Shown here: positions 1 to 5,225 of the stretch, in pieces | Layout of the letters: each line of letters opens with the position of its first letter | Position numbering within the stretch: the stretch's first letter is position 1 | Assembly: GCF_002835825.1 (NCBI RefSeq) | Contig: NZ_PIZH01000147.1 | Coordinates: 1 to 5,225 of the forward strand | Direction of reading: 5' to 3' | Origin: Methanoregula sp. | GTDB taxonomy: Archaea > Halobacteriota > Methanomicrobia > Methanomicrobiales > Methanospirillaceae | DNA: 5,225 nucleotides | Program-made: the position numbers and the translations under genes | Notes under the pieces: model-generated | Seen by the model: the letters and a program-made list of their open reading frames with translations, nothing else | Told to the model about the DNA's origin: nothing | The model's database searches: none

Positions 1-2009
1 CCGCACGTTGTGGACGGGCAGGCGAAGGGCGTGTGCCCGCCGCACCTGTCACACCGGGTGAGGTACGGGATCTCGCCGCATTGTGCACCCCTGCGACGGC
101 CAACCTCGCTCTCGATGCTCCCGGCTTCTTTCTGGACATCGGGGTCCACGTTATCTGCATCTATCTCCGCCGTGTGCGTGGAGGCAGACTGGCAGGAACG
201 CCGGGCACCTCCAGAGTCCCCGAGCGGGAAGAGGACATGGGGCGGCGGGTTCATCTTCCGGGGCTTGGACTTCCCCGGCCGGCCCATGCGGCCGCCAATC
301 CGTGTCCCGGACCGGGACCGCATCTTCAGGCCGGAGAGGTGCATCACGAGGTCTAGCGGGGCTGCATCTGCGGGAAGGGTCTGCCAGGAATCCCGTTTCT
401 TCAGGTTGCCATCCAGTCCGAGGCCAGAAATGAACGCGAGATAGGTATGGATGACGATGACGTCATCATGGAGATCGTGAGTTAAGAGCATTTCTTCAAG
501 GGCCGCCTTGATCGCAGGATCGTTAGGGATGTGGAGACCATTCTCCTTCACCACCCCTTTTGCAGCAACATACTCGGCCACTGCCCGGATCTGGTCGGCA
601 GTGATGTCGTCCCAGAACCAGGTCCACGCCGGGTGGAGATACCCTCCATTTTGTGCATAGGCAAGGGCCTCTTTCTCATCCTTCGGGGGGTTTACCCCAT
701 CCCCGGCATCGAGCTGCCACCATTCCTCACAATACCCTGCGGGAACCAGCGGGTGGTTGTTCTCCAGGAATTCGCCGAACGAGATGAGGATCTCACCGAC
801 ATCGAGGATCTTTTCGATCCCCGGGCCAAGCCGTTTTGCCGTGGCTTCGTCATCGATCCGGAGCACGCTGCCTTCCCGGAGCCGCACCGTCGGGCCCTCG
901 ATGGTGTCCACCGGCACAACCCCGCAGGCCTTGCCCGGCCGTTCGGTCTTCATCTGGGTGCCCGTGGCAAGGAACTCACCGAGGATATAGAGGGTTGCCG
1001 GGTGCATTCCGGCTGCGGCAAACCCGGTATTCCGCGATCGGCCGTAGCGAAGCCGGAACCCCCCTTTGCGCATCGGGTAGGAGAAGACCGGCCGGCCGCC
1101 GATGAGATCGCGGAGGTACTTGTCGAGCGGTTTGATGCCGGCGGTCTTCCCGCCATCCCCGCTCTTGGCCGCACCGGCGATCAGCTTGTCAAGCCAGTCC
1201 CAGCCCTCCATCTTCATCTTCTCGACCCGGCCTTTGAGCTTCCTCGCCTTCCCGGCAATCCCTTCGCCGATTACGAGCGCCATGCCACCCCGGACAACGT
1301 TCGTCTCCACCCGTTCGAGGTTCCGGTGGCCCGAGACCTCTTCCTGCTCGGTTGCTTCACCATCAATGCAGACCGGGCAGTTCTCGATAATGAGCCGGAT
1401 CTCGGCCTCGCTTGGGAGGTACTGGAGGTTCATGATCGAGTTGTACTGCCGGATCTCCTCCACGTACCGCTCCACCTCCTCCTGCCGGGCGATGTACCGG
1501 TTGATCCCCAGCTTCTGGCGCACGTAATCGCCGACCAGCACCGACATGGCCTGCGCAGTGCCGCCGGCGCTCCGGATCGGGCCGGCATAGAAGATCATCA
1601 GGTACTGGGTCCCGTCGTCGTTCTTACCAAGCGAGACCTTGGCGATCCCTTCCGTGGGGGCAGATACAACGCCTTCTGTCAGGAGCGCCATGGCAACGCG
1701 GATGGAGTGGTCGAGCACCTCCATGATGTCCTTTTCCCCGAACCTCCGGGCAACGAAGTCGTCACCAATACGGAGTGCTGCCTCCTCGCGGGACATCGTT
1801 GCCTCAAGCTCGCGGATCCGGGCTGCAACGCCTTTGACCCCGGTGAGCACTTCCACCCGGTCCGCAAGATCGCTCGCAATCGGGATCTCAACATCGGTGC
1901 TGGGATCGAGCCCCCGCAATCGCGCTTCCTTTGCTATCGCAATCTGCTGATGGAGTCCGTCCAGCAGGGTCTTCTCGTAGGCCTCCATCACGGGCGATAG
2001 CTTGAGCAT
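1..2009 (-). CDS. polC: DNA polymerase II (family D) large subunit DP2, N-terminal 669 residues, cut by window edge
   Basis: This encodes the large, catalytic subunit of the archaeal replicative polymerase PolD, which works with the DP1 exonuclease subunit at the replication fork. The minus frame is open from the ATG at 2009 to the left edge with no stop. It begins [13 protein letters not shown], and a stop codon at 2051-2049 with no ATG in between fixes this start. Recognisable DP2 blocks are [13 protein letters not shown] (residues 140-152), a CPVC pair (C211, C214), [16 protein letters not shown] (235-250), a Gly/Arg-rich block around 315-337 ([15 protein letters not shown]), [17 protein letters not shown] (about 570-586) and a Cys-rich zinc-binding region from 641 onward (C644, C653, C656, C664, C669). 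DP2 is usually about 1,100-1,250 residues, so roughly half lies outside, including the catalytic aspartates. No intein is present in the visible part. No clear Shine-Dalgarno precedes the ATG. Two normally conserved positions look altered (see findings). The family assignment is very secure. Confidence 0.96.
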   Translation of the reverse strand, partial: MLKLSPVMEAYEKTLLDGLHQQIAIAKEARLRGLDPSTDVEIPIASDLADRVEVLTGVKGVAARIRELEATMSREEAALRIGDDFVARRFGEKDIMEVLDHSIRVAMALLTEGVVSAPTEGIAKVSLGKNDDGTQYLMIFYAGPIRSAGGTAQAMSVLVGDYVRQKLGINRYIARQEEVERYVEEIRQYNSIMNLQYLPSEAEIRLIIENCPVCIDGEATEQEEVSGHRNLERVETNVVRGGMALVIGEGIAGKARKLKGRVEKMKMEGWDWLDKLIAGAAKSGDGGKTAGIKPLDKYLRDLIGGRPVFSYPMRKGGFRLRYGRSRNTGFAAAGMHPATLYILGEFLATGTQMKTERPGKACGVVPVDTIEGPTVRLREGSVLRIDDEATAKRLGPGIEKILDVGEILISFGEFLENNHPLVPAGYCEEWWQLDAGDGVNPPKDEKEALAYAQNGGYLHPAWTWFWDDITADQIRAVAEYVAAKGVVKENGLHIPNDPAIKAALEEMLLTHDLHDDVIVIHTYLAFISGLGLDGNLKKRDSWQTLPADAAPLDLVMHLSGLKMRSRSGTRIGGRMGRPGKSKPRKMNPPPHVLFPLGDSGGARRSCQSASTHTAEIDADNVDPDVQKEAGSIESEVGRRRGAQCGEIPYLTRCDRCGGHTPFACPSTTC

Positions 2010-2170
2010 ATCTACCGATGGGCCGTGAGGGGATTTATGAGTGCTGATTCAGGAGGTGTCCGGTGAAAATGGTCTGTACAAAAGGATATCATACCATGCC
2101 CGGCAGGAAGAATAAATGCGGGAACAGGAAAACGGGAGGAGATATCGTGCGCATCGATACGCCCGTACAA
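2010..2170. other. Spacer between the PEGA gene and polC (161 bp)
   Basis: No gene is visible. The stretch holds the possible polC TATA box at its left end. A small inverted repeat lies at 2143-2159 (TATCG, 7-nt spacer TGCGCAT, CGATA), just past the PEGA stop codon, which is too short to call a terminator or operator on its own. On the minus strand a pyrimidine-rich part (about 2140-2105) contains short T runs (TTTT, TTT) that could act as a weak archaeal terminator for the PEGA gene. There is no strong hairpin plus T-run. Confidence 0.4.
2033..2039 (-). promoter_or_regulatory. Possible TATA box for polC, implying a leaderless mRNA
   Basis: The minus strand reads CATAAAT here. The box centre is about 26 nt upstream of the A of the polC ATG, which is the usual distance between an archaeal TATA box and its transcription start. 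If used, the transcript would start at or next to the start codon, which fits the absence of a good ribosome binding site (only a weak GGT lies nearby). The sequence just upstream (GCACT) is a poor BRE match, so this is tentative. A second AT-rich candidate on the minus strand is GCATTTATT at 2119-2111. Confidence 0.35.
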
Positions 2171-2899
2171 TTATTCTTTCTTTGTCTCGTCTTCCTTTTT
2201 CGCCCCGGCCGTCTTCGCCTTGTGCGTGAAGATGGAGGCGGCGGCGCCGATCGAGGCGGTCACGATACCGATAAGGGCTGCAAGCACGGTGGGGTTCTCG
2301 AGCGGGCCGTCAGCTTCATGTTCCGCGGCAACCGGCTGCGACGTTGGCACGGGCACACTGGTGGTGGCCGGAGCCGATGGCGTGGCGATAACGATCTGCG
2401 GAGATCCGGTGTTCATGGGGTGGAGCGTCCCGTACTCGGTGGTGTCCTGGCCGGCGATGACATAGATTGTTCCTTCATAATCGATGTGCCCGCTCAGGGA
2501 GAGGCGGATCAGGTGGTTTCCCGGCATTAGCCCGGTTGCTGTCCCCGGGGTGGTGCCGTAGTATATCCCATCGATGAGGATCGCAGCACCGGGGGGGGAG
2601 GAGACAACGAACACATCTCCCGTCATCGGGGTAGTAGTGGGAACAACGGTTGTCACGGTTGTTGCCGGGGCGGTTGTCGCGGTCGTTGTCGGGGTCGCGG
2701 GGGTGGTTGCCGGCACTGCCGTGGTTGCGGTTGTTTCCACGGTAGTTGTCGGAGGCACCGTTGTCGCGGTCGTGACAATGGTTGTTTCACTGGTCGTGGA
2801 AACGGTCGTATTGGTGACGTTTCCGGTGTCTGCCATCACGGGCACGACCAGGCATGCTGCGACAAGAAGAAAAATGAGATACGTATAGTTCCTGTTCAT
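2171..2899 (-). CDS. Secreted, membrane-anchored Thr-rich surface protein with one PEGA domain
   Basis: The 242-residue product is predicted to sit outside the cell, held by a C-terminal membrane helix. Residues 1-23 form a signal peptide (basic start, hydrophobic core, probable cleavage after VMA). Residues 24-92 are a low-complexity linker of Thr, Val, Ala and Pro with two N-glycosylation sequons (N27-V-T and N30-T-T), suggesting a glycosylated stalk. Residues 94-160 are a PEGA-type beta domain: VVSSPPGAAILIDGIYYGTTP, then a LMPGNHLIRLSLSGHIDYEG segment. A second Pro/Ser/Thr linker (about 165-190) leads to a membrane helix at 204-225 and a charged Lys-rich cytoplasmic tail ending at 242. 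There is no PGF-type archaeosortase signal. PEGA domains are common in surface proteins of archaea and bacteria and often lack a known function, so the exact role (S-layer associated, adhesion) is unknown. The ATG is supported by GGAGATC upstream. Its neighbours, polC and a membrane protein, give no functional clue. Confidence 0.88.
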   Translation of the reverse strand: MNRNYTYLIFLLVAACLVVPVMADTGNVTNTTVSTTSETTIVTTATTVPPTTTVETTATTAVPATTPATPTTTATTAPATTVTTVVPTTTPMTGDVFVVSSPPGAAILIDGIYYGTTPGTATGLMPGNHLIRLSLSGHIDYEGTIYVIAGQDTTEYGTLHPMNTGSPQIVIATPSAPATTSVPVPTSQPVAAEHEADGPLENPTVLAALIGIVTASIGAAASIFTHKAKTAGAKKEDETKKE

Positions 2900-2904
2900 G
2901 ATAG

Positions 2905-2911
2905 GATCTCC
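2905..2911 (-). promoter_or_regulatory. Ribosome binding site of the PEGA gene
   Basis: The minus strand reads GGAGATC, with 8 nt between GGAG and the ATG at 2899. Two nearby upstream ATG triplets (2913 and 2921) are out of frame, so this site decides the start. Confidence 0.7.
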
Positions 2912-3050
2912 ATGATTTCATTTCCGGATGCAGACCCCTGCCCGCGAGAGATCCAACGGCCCCCTTTCACGGGAGACCTCGCTTTCGGGGATCATGGTTC
3001 TGGAAAAGTATTGCGTGGTTCGCCATGATGAATGTTGCCAGCGGAGAACA

Positions 3051-3077
3051 ACAGTGCCGGTTATCGCCCGGTACTGT
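3051..3077. repeat. Strong inverted repeat, 10-bp arms with one G-U pair and a 7-nt loop
   Basis: The left arm is ACAGTGCCGG (3051-3060), the loop TTATCGC (3061-3067) and the right arm CCGGTACTGT (3068-3077). Nine Watson-Crick pairs plus one G-T (3056/3072) would give a stable, GC-rich RNA hairpin in plus-strand sense; in the minus sense that pair becomes A-C. It lies beyond the likely terminator of the gene to its right and about 150 bp upstream of the PEGA start. It could be a second termination element, a leader structure or a regulator site; the sequence does not decide. Confidence 0.6.
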
Positions 3078-3110
3078 CCGCCTGAACAGGGGTGTCCTGC
3101 AGGGAGGCAT

Positions 3111-3148
3111 AAAAAAAAGGGGGGTTGAGAGAGGGGATCAGATCCCCT
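3111..3148 (-). terminator. Terminator downstream of the TM-helix membrane protein gene
   Basis: Reading leftward, the stop codon at 3183-3181 is followed by a perfect 8-bp inverted repeat (AGGGGATC and GATCCCCT at 3132-3139 and 3141-3148, one base between; about five or six pairs form if the loop opens). Then come about 13 nt and a run of eight T on the minus strand (3118-3111). Archaeal RNA polymerase terminates at T runs, and the hairpin strengthens the case. The gap between stem and T run is longer than in a classic bacterial terminator. Confidence 0.65.
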
Positions 3149-3180
3149 GTCCTTTAGAGGATGCCTGAGCTCCGGGTCCC

Positions 3181-3858
3181 TTACTTTGTGAGAGAGTCAA
3201 CGACCTTATCCATGATCTGTTCGCTGCGGTTCTTCATACCGAACCAGACAACGATGGCGATCGCTGCACCAAGGCCTATGCCGATACCCCAGAAAATGGG
3301 CGTGATGATCGTGTAGATGATCGTGAGGTCGAGCAGGAGCTGCGAAAGGGCCAGCATGACAACAACAAAGTACAGGAAGAGCCGGAGCAGGATGAGGACC
3401 GGGGTGACCAGTTCAATCTTTGAGGTCTGCGAATAGTTCCTGAAGAAGTCGATGAAATAATCGACAAGGATGATCCCCACGACAAGGATAATCACGAATG
3501 CAACAACGTGCGGGATGTACTCAAGGACCTGCGCCATGAACTTGCTGAGGTAGTCAAGGTTGAGGATATCGACTGCCGCAAGAATCGCGACAAGGTACAC
3601 AACACAGCGCATGGTGATATCGCCCAGATAGCCGAGCGAGACATGCGACGTTGCCACGGTCTTTCCCACTTCCGATTCCCCGATCACAGGGGCGGTTGAT
3701 ACAGCCGCCATGGCCTTGTCGATGATGATCCGGACCGCTTTGCCCAGCAGGCGCCCGACAATCCAGCCAAGAAGAAGAACAATCACTGCACCGATGATGG
3801 CAGGAAGAACTGCCATTACATTTTCCCATCCACGGGAAACAATGTCAACAGACACCAT
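3181..3858 (-). CDS. Multi-pass membrane protein of the MscS-like TM-helix repeat family (no MscS beta domain)
   Basis: The 225-residue integral membrane protein has about five hydrophobic helices: roughly 14-38, 82-100, 113-137, 153-177 and 182-206. The first carries the family signature VLPAIIGAVIVLLLGWIVGR (18-36), ending with Arg/Lys on the cytoplasmic side. A second copy of the pattern lies about 98 residues later (YIPHVVAFVIILVVGIILVDYF, 114-135), so the protein is built from repeats, as in the conserved TM-helix family related to mechanosensitive channels. There is no C-terminal MscS beta and alpha/beta domain, so channel activity is possible but unproven; the tail is a short charged segment (209-225). 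I chose the ATG at 3858 because AGGAG lies 8 nt upstream (3871-3867). A longer version starting at 3930 would add 24 polar residues (with a hydrophobic-free, SD-less start) and would overlap the predicted transcription start. The gene has its own promoter and terminator and is divergent from the PAS regulator gene, which might control it. Confidence 0.85.
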   Translation of the reverse strand: MVSVDIVSRGWENVMAVLPAIIGAVIVLLLGWIVGRLLGKAVRIIIDKAMAAVSTAPVIGESEVGKTVATSHVSLGYLGDITMRCVVYLVAILAAVDILNLDYLSKFMAQVLEYIPHVVAFVIILVVGIILVDYFIDFFRNYSQTSKIELVTPVLILLRLFLYFVVVMLALSQLLLDLTIIYTIITPIFWGIGIGLGAAIAIVVWFGMKNRSEQIMDKVVDSLTK

Positions 3859-3866
3859 ACACGTTA

Positions 3867-3871
3867 CTCCT
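3867..3871 (-). promoter_or_regulatory. Ribosome binding site that fixes the membrane-protein start
   Basis: AGGAG on the minus strand stands 8 nt before the ATG at 3858. It supports the 225-residue form over the longer frame open to 3930. Confidence 0.75.
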
Positions 3872-3906
3872 GATTCAGATTTTTTTGAATTTTCCTGAAA
3901 TAGAGT

Positions 3907-3925
3907 TGCAGCAGGATATGCTGCA
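3907..3925. repeat. Perfect 7-bp inverted repeat in the leader of the membrane-protein gene
   Basis: TGCAGCA (3907-3913), spacer GGATA, TGCTGCA (3919-3925). It lies just downstream of the start predicted from the leftward TATA box (about 3933), so it is either a small 5' UTR hairpin or an operator for a dimeric regulator. The winged-helix/PAS protein encoded next door is one candidate binder (inference only). Confidence 0.5.
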
Positions 3926-3950
3926 GACACTACGCAGTAGAGTTATCGTT

Positions 3951-3968
3951 GTTTATATTTAAATTGTT
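3951..3968 (-). promoter_or_regulatory. Core promoter (BRE-like AACAATT plus TATA box) of the membrane-protein gene
   Basis: The minus strand reads AACAATTTAAATATAAAC. The AT-rich TTTAAATATA is a good archaeal TATA box, and AACAAT just upstream resembles a BRE. Start of transcription would be near 3933, giving a leader of about 75 nt. The same AACAATT-TATA arrangement occurs on the other strand at 4000-4012. Confidence 0.6.
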
Positions 3969-3999
3969 CCTAAATTGGTTATACACTATGGTGATTCAT

Positions 4000-4012
4000 A
4001 ACAATTATAAAT
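4000..4012 (+). promoter_or_regulatory. Core promoter (AACAATT plus TATAAAT) of the winged-helix/PAS gene
   Basis: The plus strand reads AACAATTATAAAT, matching the leftward promoter at 3968-3951 in its AACAATT part and its joined TATA box. The expected transcription start is near 4035, which lies after the TTG at 4014 and the ATG at 4024. It therefore favours a translation start at 4062 or 4065 (or GTG 4050). TTATAC at 3979-3984 is an alternative upstream TATA that would include those earlier starts. Confidence 0.5.
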
Positions 4013-4023
4013 TTTGGAGACCC

Positions 4024-4065
4024 ATGATACTATCACTACACCTTCGGGCGTGTGCGCAGCCATGA
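4024..4065 (+). other. Possible 13-codon upstream reading frame overlapping the PAS gene start
   Basis: The ATG at 4024 is preceded by GGAG (4016-4019) at 4 nt spacing and encodes MILSLHLRACAQP. Its TGA (4063-4065) overlaps the ATG at 4062 of the PAS gene as ATGA, the layout of translational coupling. It is only translated if transcription begins upstream of 4016, which the TATA box at 4005-4012 argues against. This is a candidate, not a firm gene. Confidence 0.25.
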
Positions 4066-5216
4066 TGCAGGACTACCAGCAGGAACTCGGCGCAATCCGG
4101 GATCTTTTAAAGAAGAATCCGAATGGCATGAGTGTCACCGATATCTCCAAAGCGCTCAAAAAGAACAAGAACACTGTCGGGCGTTACCTGGATATCCTGC
4201 TCATCTCCGGGCAGGTCGATATGCGGACCTATGGCATGGCGAAGGTGTACACGCTCTCCCAGCGTGTCCCGCTCTCCGCCATGCTGAGCTACTCAAAAGA
4301 GCTCATCATGGTGCTGGATGACGAGTTCCGGATCATCGATGTCAATGCAAATTTCCTGACCCTGCTCCACCTTTCCCGGGAGGAAGCTGTCGGAAAGAAC
4401 ATCTCGTTTCTCCAGTCTCCCGAAGTGGATGTCCACGAGTTATTGGACAGTATCTCAAAGGAGAGGAAAGAGGCAGAGACAACAGTCACTTTCTTTGTCA
4501 AAGACAAAGGAGAGCGGATATTCCACCAGAAATGCGTCCCCACGGTCTTCGACGATGGCGGCAAAGGGATAACCCTTATCCTTGAGGACGTAACAGAACG
4601 GATCCTTGCCGAACGGGAGATCCGGGAGAGCGAAGAACGGTTCCGGACAATGGCAGAGAACATCCGGGACGGGCTCATTATCCTCGAAAACGGGAAGACC
4701 GTGTACGCAAACCGGCGTATTGCCGAGATAACCGGGTATTCCTTCAAGGAACTCTGGGCCATGGACACGCTCTCCATCATTCCCGAAGAGTCCCGTGACG
4801 AGGTAATCCAGAGAAGAAAGGAGATCGATGCACATCCCGAGACCCCCGGTGACTTCCAGACATGGATCATCCGGAAGGATGGAAAACGGCGGTTTGTCTA
4901 TATCCGGATCAATACGGCCCGCCAGGGCAGCATCCTCTTTTATTTCATCATCTTTACCGACATCACCGAGCTGAAGAACCAGGAGGCAAAAGTCCGCGAG
5001 AGCGAGCAGCGGTTCCGGATGATGGCAGAGAACATCCAGGACGGGCTCATCATTGTCGAGAATGACAAGGTGGTATACACGAACCACCGCATCAACGAGA
5101 TCTCCGGCTATACGGATGAGGTGATTAGGAGAATGGGGCTCCACGGTACAATTATCGTGGAGAACGTATCCGGGGGAATGGCCGATGCGGGCCTCATACC
5201 GTTTTCCGAGGAGTAG
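4062..5216 (+). CDS. Winged-helix/PAS sensor-regulator, third PAS domain cut short
   Basis: From the ATG at 4062 the product has 384 residues. Residues 3-65 form a winged helix-turn-helix (ELGAIRDLLKKNPNGMSVTD, then NKNTVGRYLDILLISGQ as the probable recognition part). PAS1 spans about 72-180 and ends in a typical LILEDVTER. PAS2 (about 188-304) starts RESEERFRTMAENIRDGLII and ends FIIFTDITELKNQ. PAS3 starts at 312 (RESEQRFRMMAENIQDGLII), 124 residues after PAS2, but stops at 384 without the second half of the fold. There is no histidine kinase, ATPase or membrane segment, so it is a cytoplasmic protein, probably a ligand- or redox-sensing DNA-binding regulator. Start choice: the frame is open from a TTG at 4014, but no SD precedes that TTG, it lies before the predicted transcript start, and the winged helix begins just after the ATG pair at 4062/4065. 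TAG ends the frame at 5216, 9 bp from the window edge. The gene may be truncated; its fold class is clear. Confidence 0.82.
   Translation: MMQDYQQELGAIRDLLKKNPNGMSVTDISKALKKNKNTVGRYLDILLISGQVDMRTYGMAKVYTLSQRVPLSAMLSYSKELIMVLDDEFRIIDVNANFLTLLHLSREEAVGKNISFLQSPEVDVHELLDSISKERKEAETTVTFFVKDKGERIFHQKCVPTVFDDGGKGITLILEDVTERILAEREIRESEERFRTMAENIRDGLIILENGKTVYANRRIAEITGYSFKELWAMDTLSIIPEESRDEVIQRRKEIDAHPETPGDFQTWIIRKDGKRRFVYIRINTARQGSILFYFIIFTDITELKNQEAKVRESEQRFRMMAENIQDGLIIVENDKVVYTNHRINEISGYTDEVIRRMGLHGTIIVENVSGGMADAGLIPFSEE
4621..5112 (+). repeat. Duplicated PAS-coding DNA: two 120-bp copies, 372 bp apart
   Basis: Bases 4621-4740 and 4993-5112 align without gaps and match at about three quarters of positions (about 90 of 120 by eye). 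They include a fully shared stretch TGGCAGAGAACATCC. They code the N-terminal halves of PAS2 and PAS3. Many differences are at third codon positions, so this is an old in-frame domain duplication kept under protein-level selection. Confidence 0.8.
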
Positions 5217-5225
5217 AAGAAAGGA

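Larger units (their letters stand above)
2900..3180. other. Intergenic region between the PEGA gene and the membrane-protein gene (281 bp)
   Basis: No convincing gene. From right to left it contains the hairpin plus T8 terminator of the membrane-protein gene (3148-3111), an 8-bp palindrome CCTGCAGG (3096-3103), a strong imperfect hairpin (3051-3077), and about 150 bp that should hold the PEGA promoter. I see no clear TATA box there; the minus-strand CAATACTTTTCC (3014-3003) is the least bad candidate. The 66-codon plus-strand reading frame at 2928-3128 has no ribosome binding site and runs into the terminator's A run, so I do not call it. Confidence 0.5.

Noticed and set aside
10..444. Plus-strand frames near the left edge
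   Set aside because: They are antisense to the polC zinc-finger and GRPGK region, have no ribosome binding site and show no recognisable protein.
531..2000. Long plus-strand open frame of 489 codons
   Set aside because: It is exactly codon-aligned and antisense to polC. It is open because polC hardly uses TTA, CTA or TCA codons in this stretch. The polC frame shows recognisable DP2 motifs, while this one matches no family I know.
1..2009. Intein inside polC
   Set aside because: Some archaeal polC genes carry one, but the visible 669 residues run through DP2 motifs without an insertion. The downstream part cannot be seen.
2574..2888. Valine-rich hydrophobic plus-strand frame that looks like a membrane protein
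   Set aside because: It is the complement of the Thr-rich stalk read in a shifted frame (ACN antisense gives GTN valine codons). The hydrophobicity is an artefact of the repeat.
2928..3128. 66-codon Cys-containing plus-strand frame in the intergenic region
   Set aside because: No ribosome binding site, and it reads through the strong hairpin and ends in the A8/G6 tract that forms the opposite gene's terminator.
4455..5144. Minus-strand frame with an internal repeat
   Set aside because: It is antisense to the PAS gene. Its repeat merely mirrors the PAS2/PAS3 duplication.
5214..5216. TAG read as pyrrolysine in the PAS gene
   Set aside because: Pyrrolysine use is known from Methanosarcinaceae and a few other lineages and mainly in methylamine methyltransferases. 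Nothing here suggests it, and the window ends 9 bp later.
1..5225. CRISPR array, tRNA, rRNA, transposon ends or a defence cassette
   Set aside because: No regularly spaced repeats, no tRNA-like cloverleaf, no transposase motif and no nuclease or toxin-like protein were found on either strand.

Overview
The window looks like chromosomal DNA of a methanogenic archaeon, most likely a Methanomicrobiales species of the Methanoregula type. Three things point there: the large subunit of the archaeal-only D-family DNA polymerase, a winged-helix/PAS protein of a kind common in these methanogens, and a surface protein with a Thr-rich linker and a PEGA domain. The genus is inferred from protein style and moderate GC content, not from a database match.

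Layout. Three genes read leftward. From right to left they are a 225-residue membrane protein of the MscS-type TM-helix repeat family (3858 to 3181), a 242-residue secreted, membrane-anchored Thr-rich PEGA protein (2899 to 2171), and polC, the DP2 large subunit of DNA polymerase D (2009 to the left edge). Only the first 669 residues of polC are inside the window. A hairpin followed by a T8 run on the minus strand (3148 to 3111) separates the membrane-protein gene from the PEGA gene, so these are probably separate transcription units. A possible TATA box about 26 nt from the polC ATG suggests that polC is also transcribed separately, perhaps as a leaderless mRNA.

The only rightward gene (about 4062 to 5216) encodes a soluble winged-helix/PAS sensor-regulator. 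It is divergent from the membrane-protein gene across an AT-rich stretch of about 200 bp. The two divergent promoters appear to share the motif AACAATT joined to a TATA box, once on each strand, which suggests matched core promoters or a common regulator. The rightward gene ends inside its third PAS domain, so it may be truncated or decaying.

I see no mobile element, CRISPR array, tRNA, rRNA or new defence-type system. The best leads for a second look are substitutions at normally conserved positions in the polC zinc-finger region, the cut-off third PAS domain, the paired divergent promoters with a start-codon puzzle, and an unexplained strong hairpin at 3051-3077.
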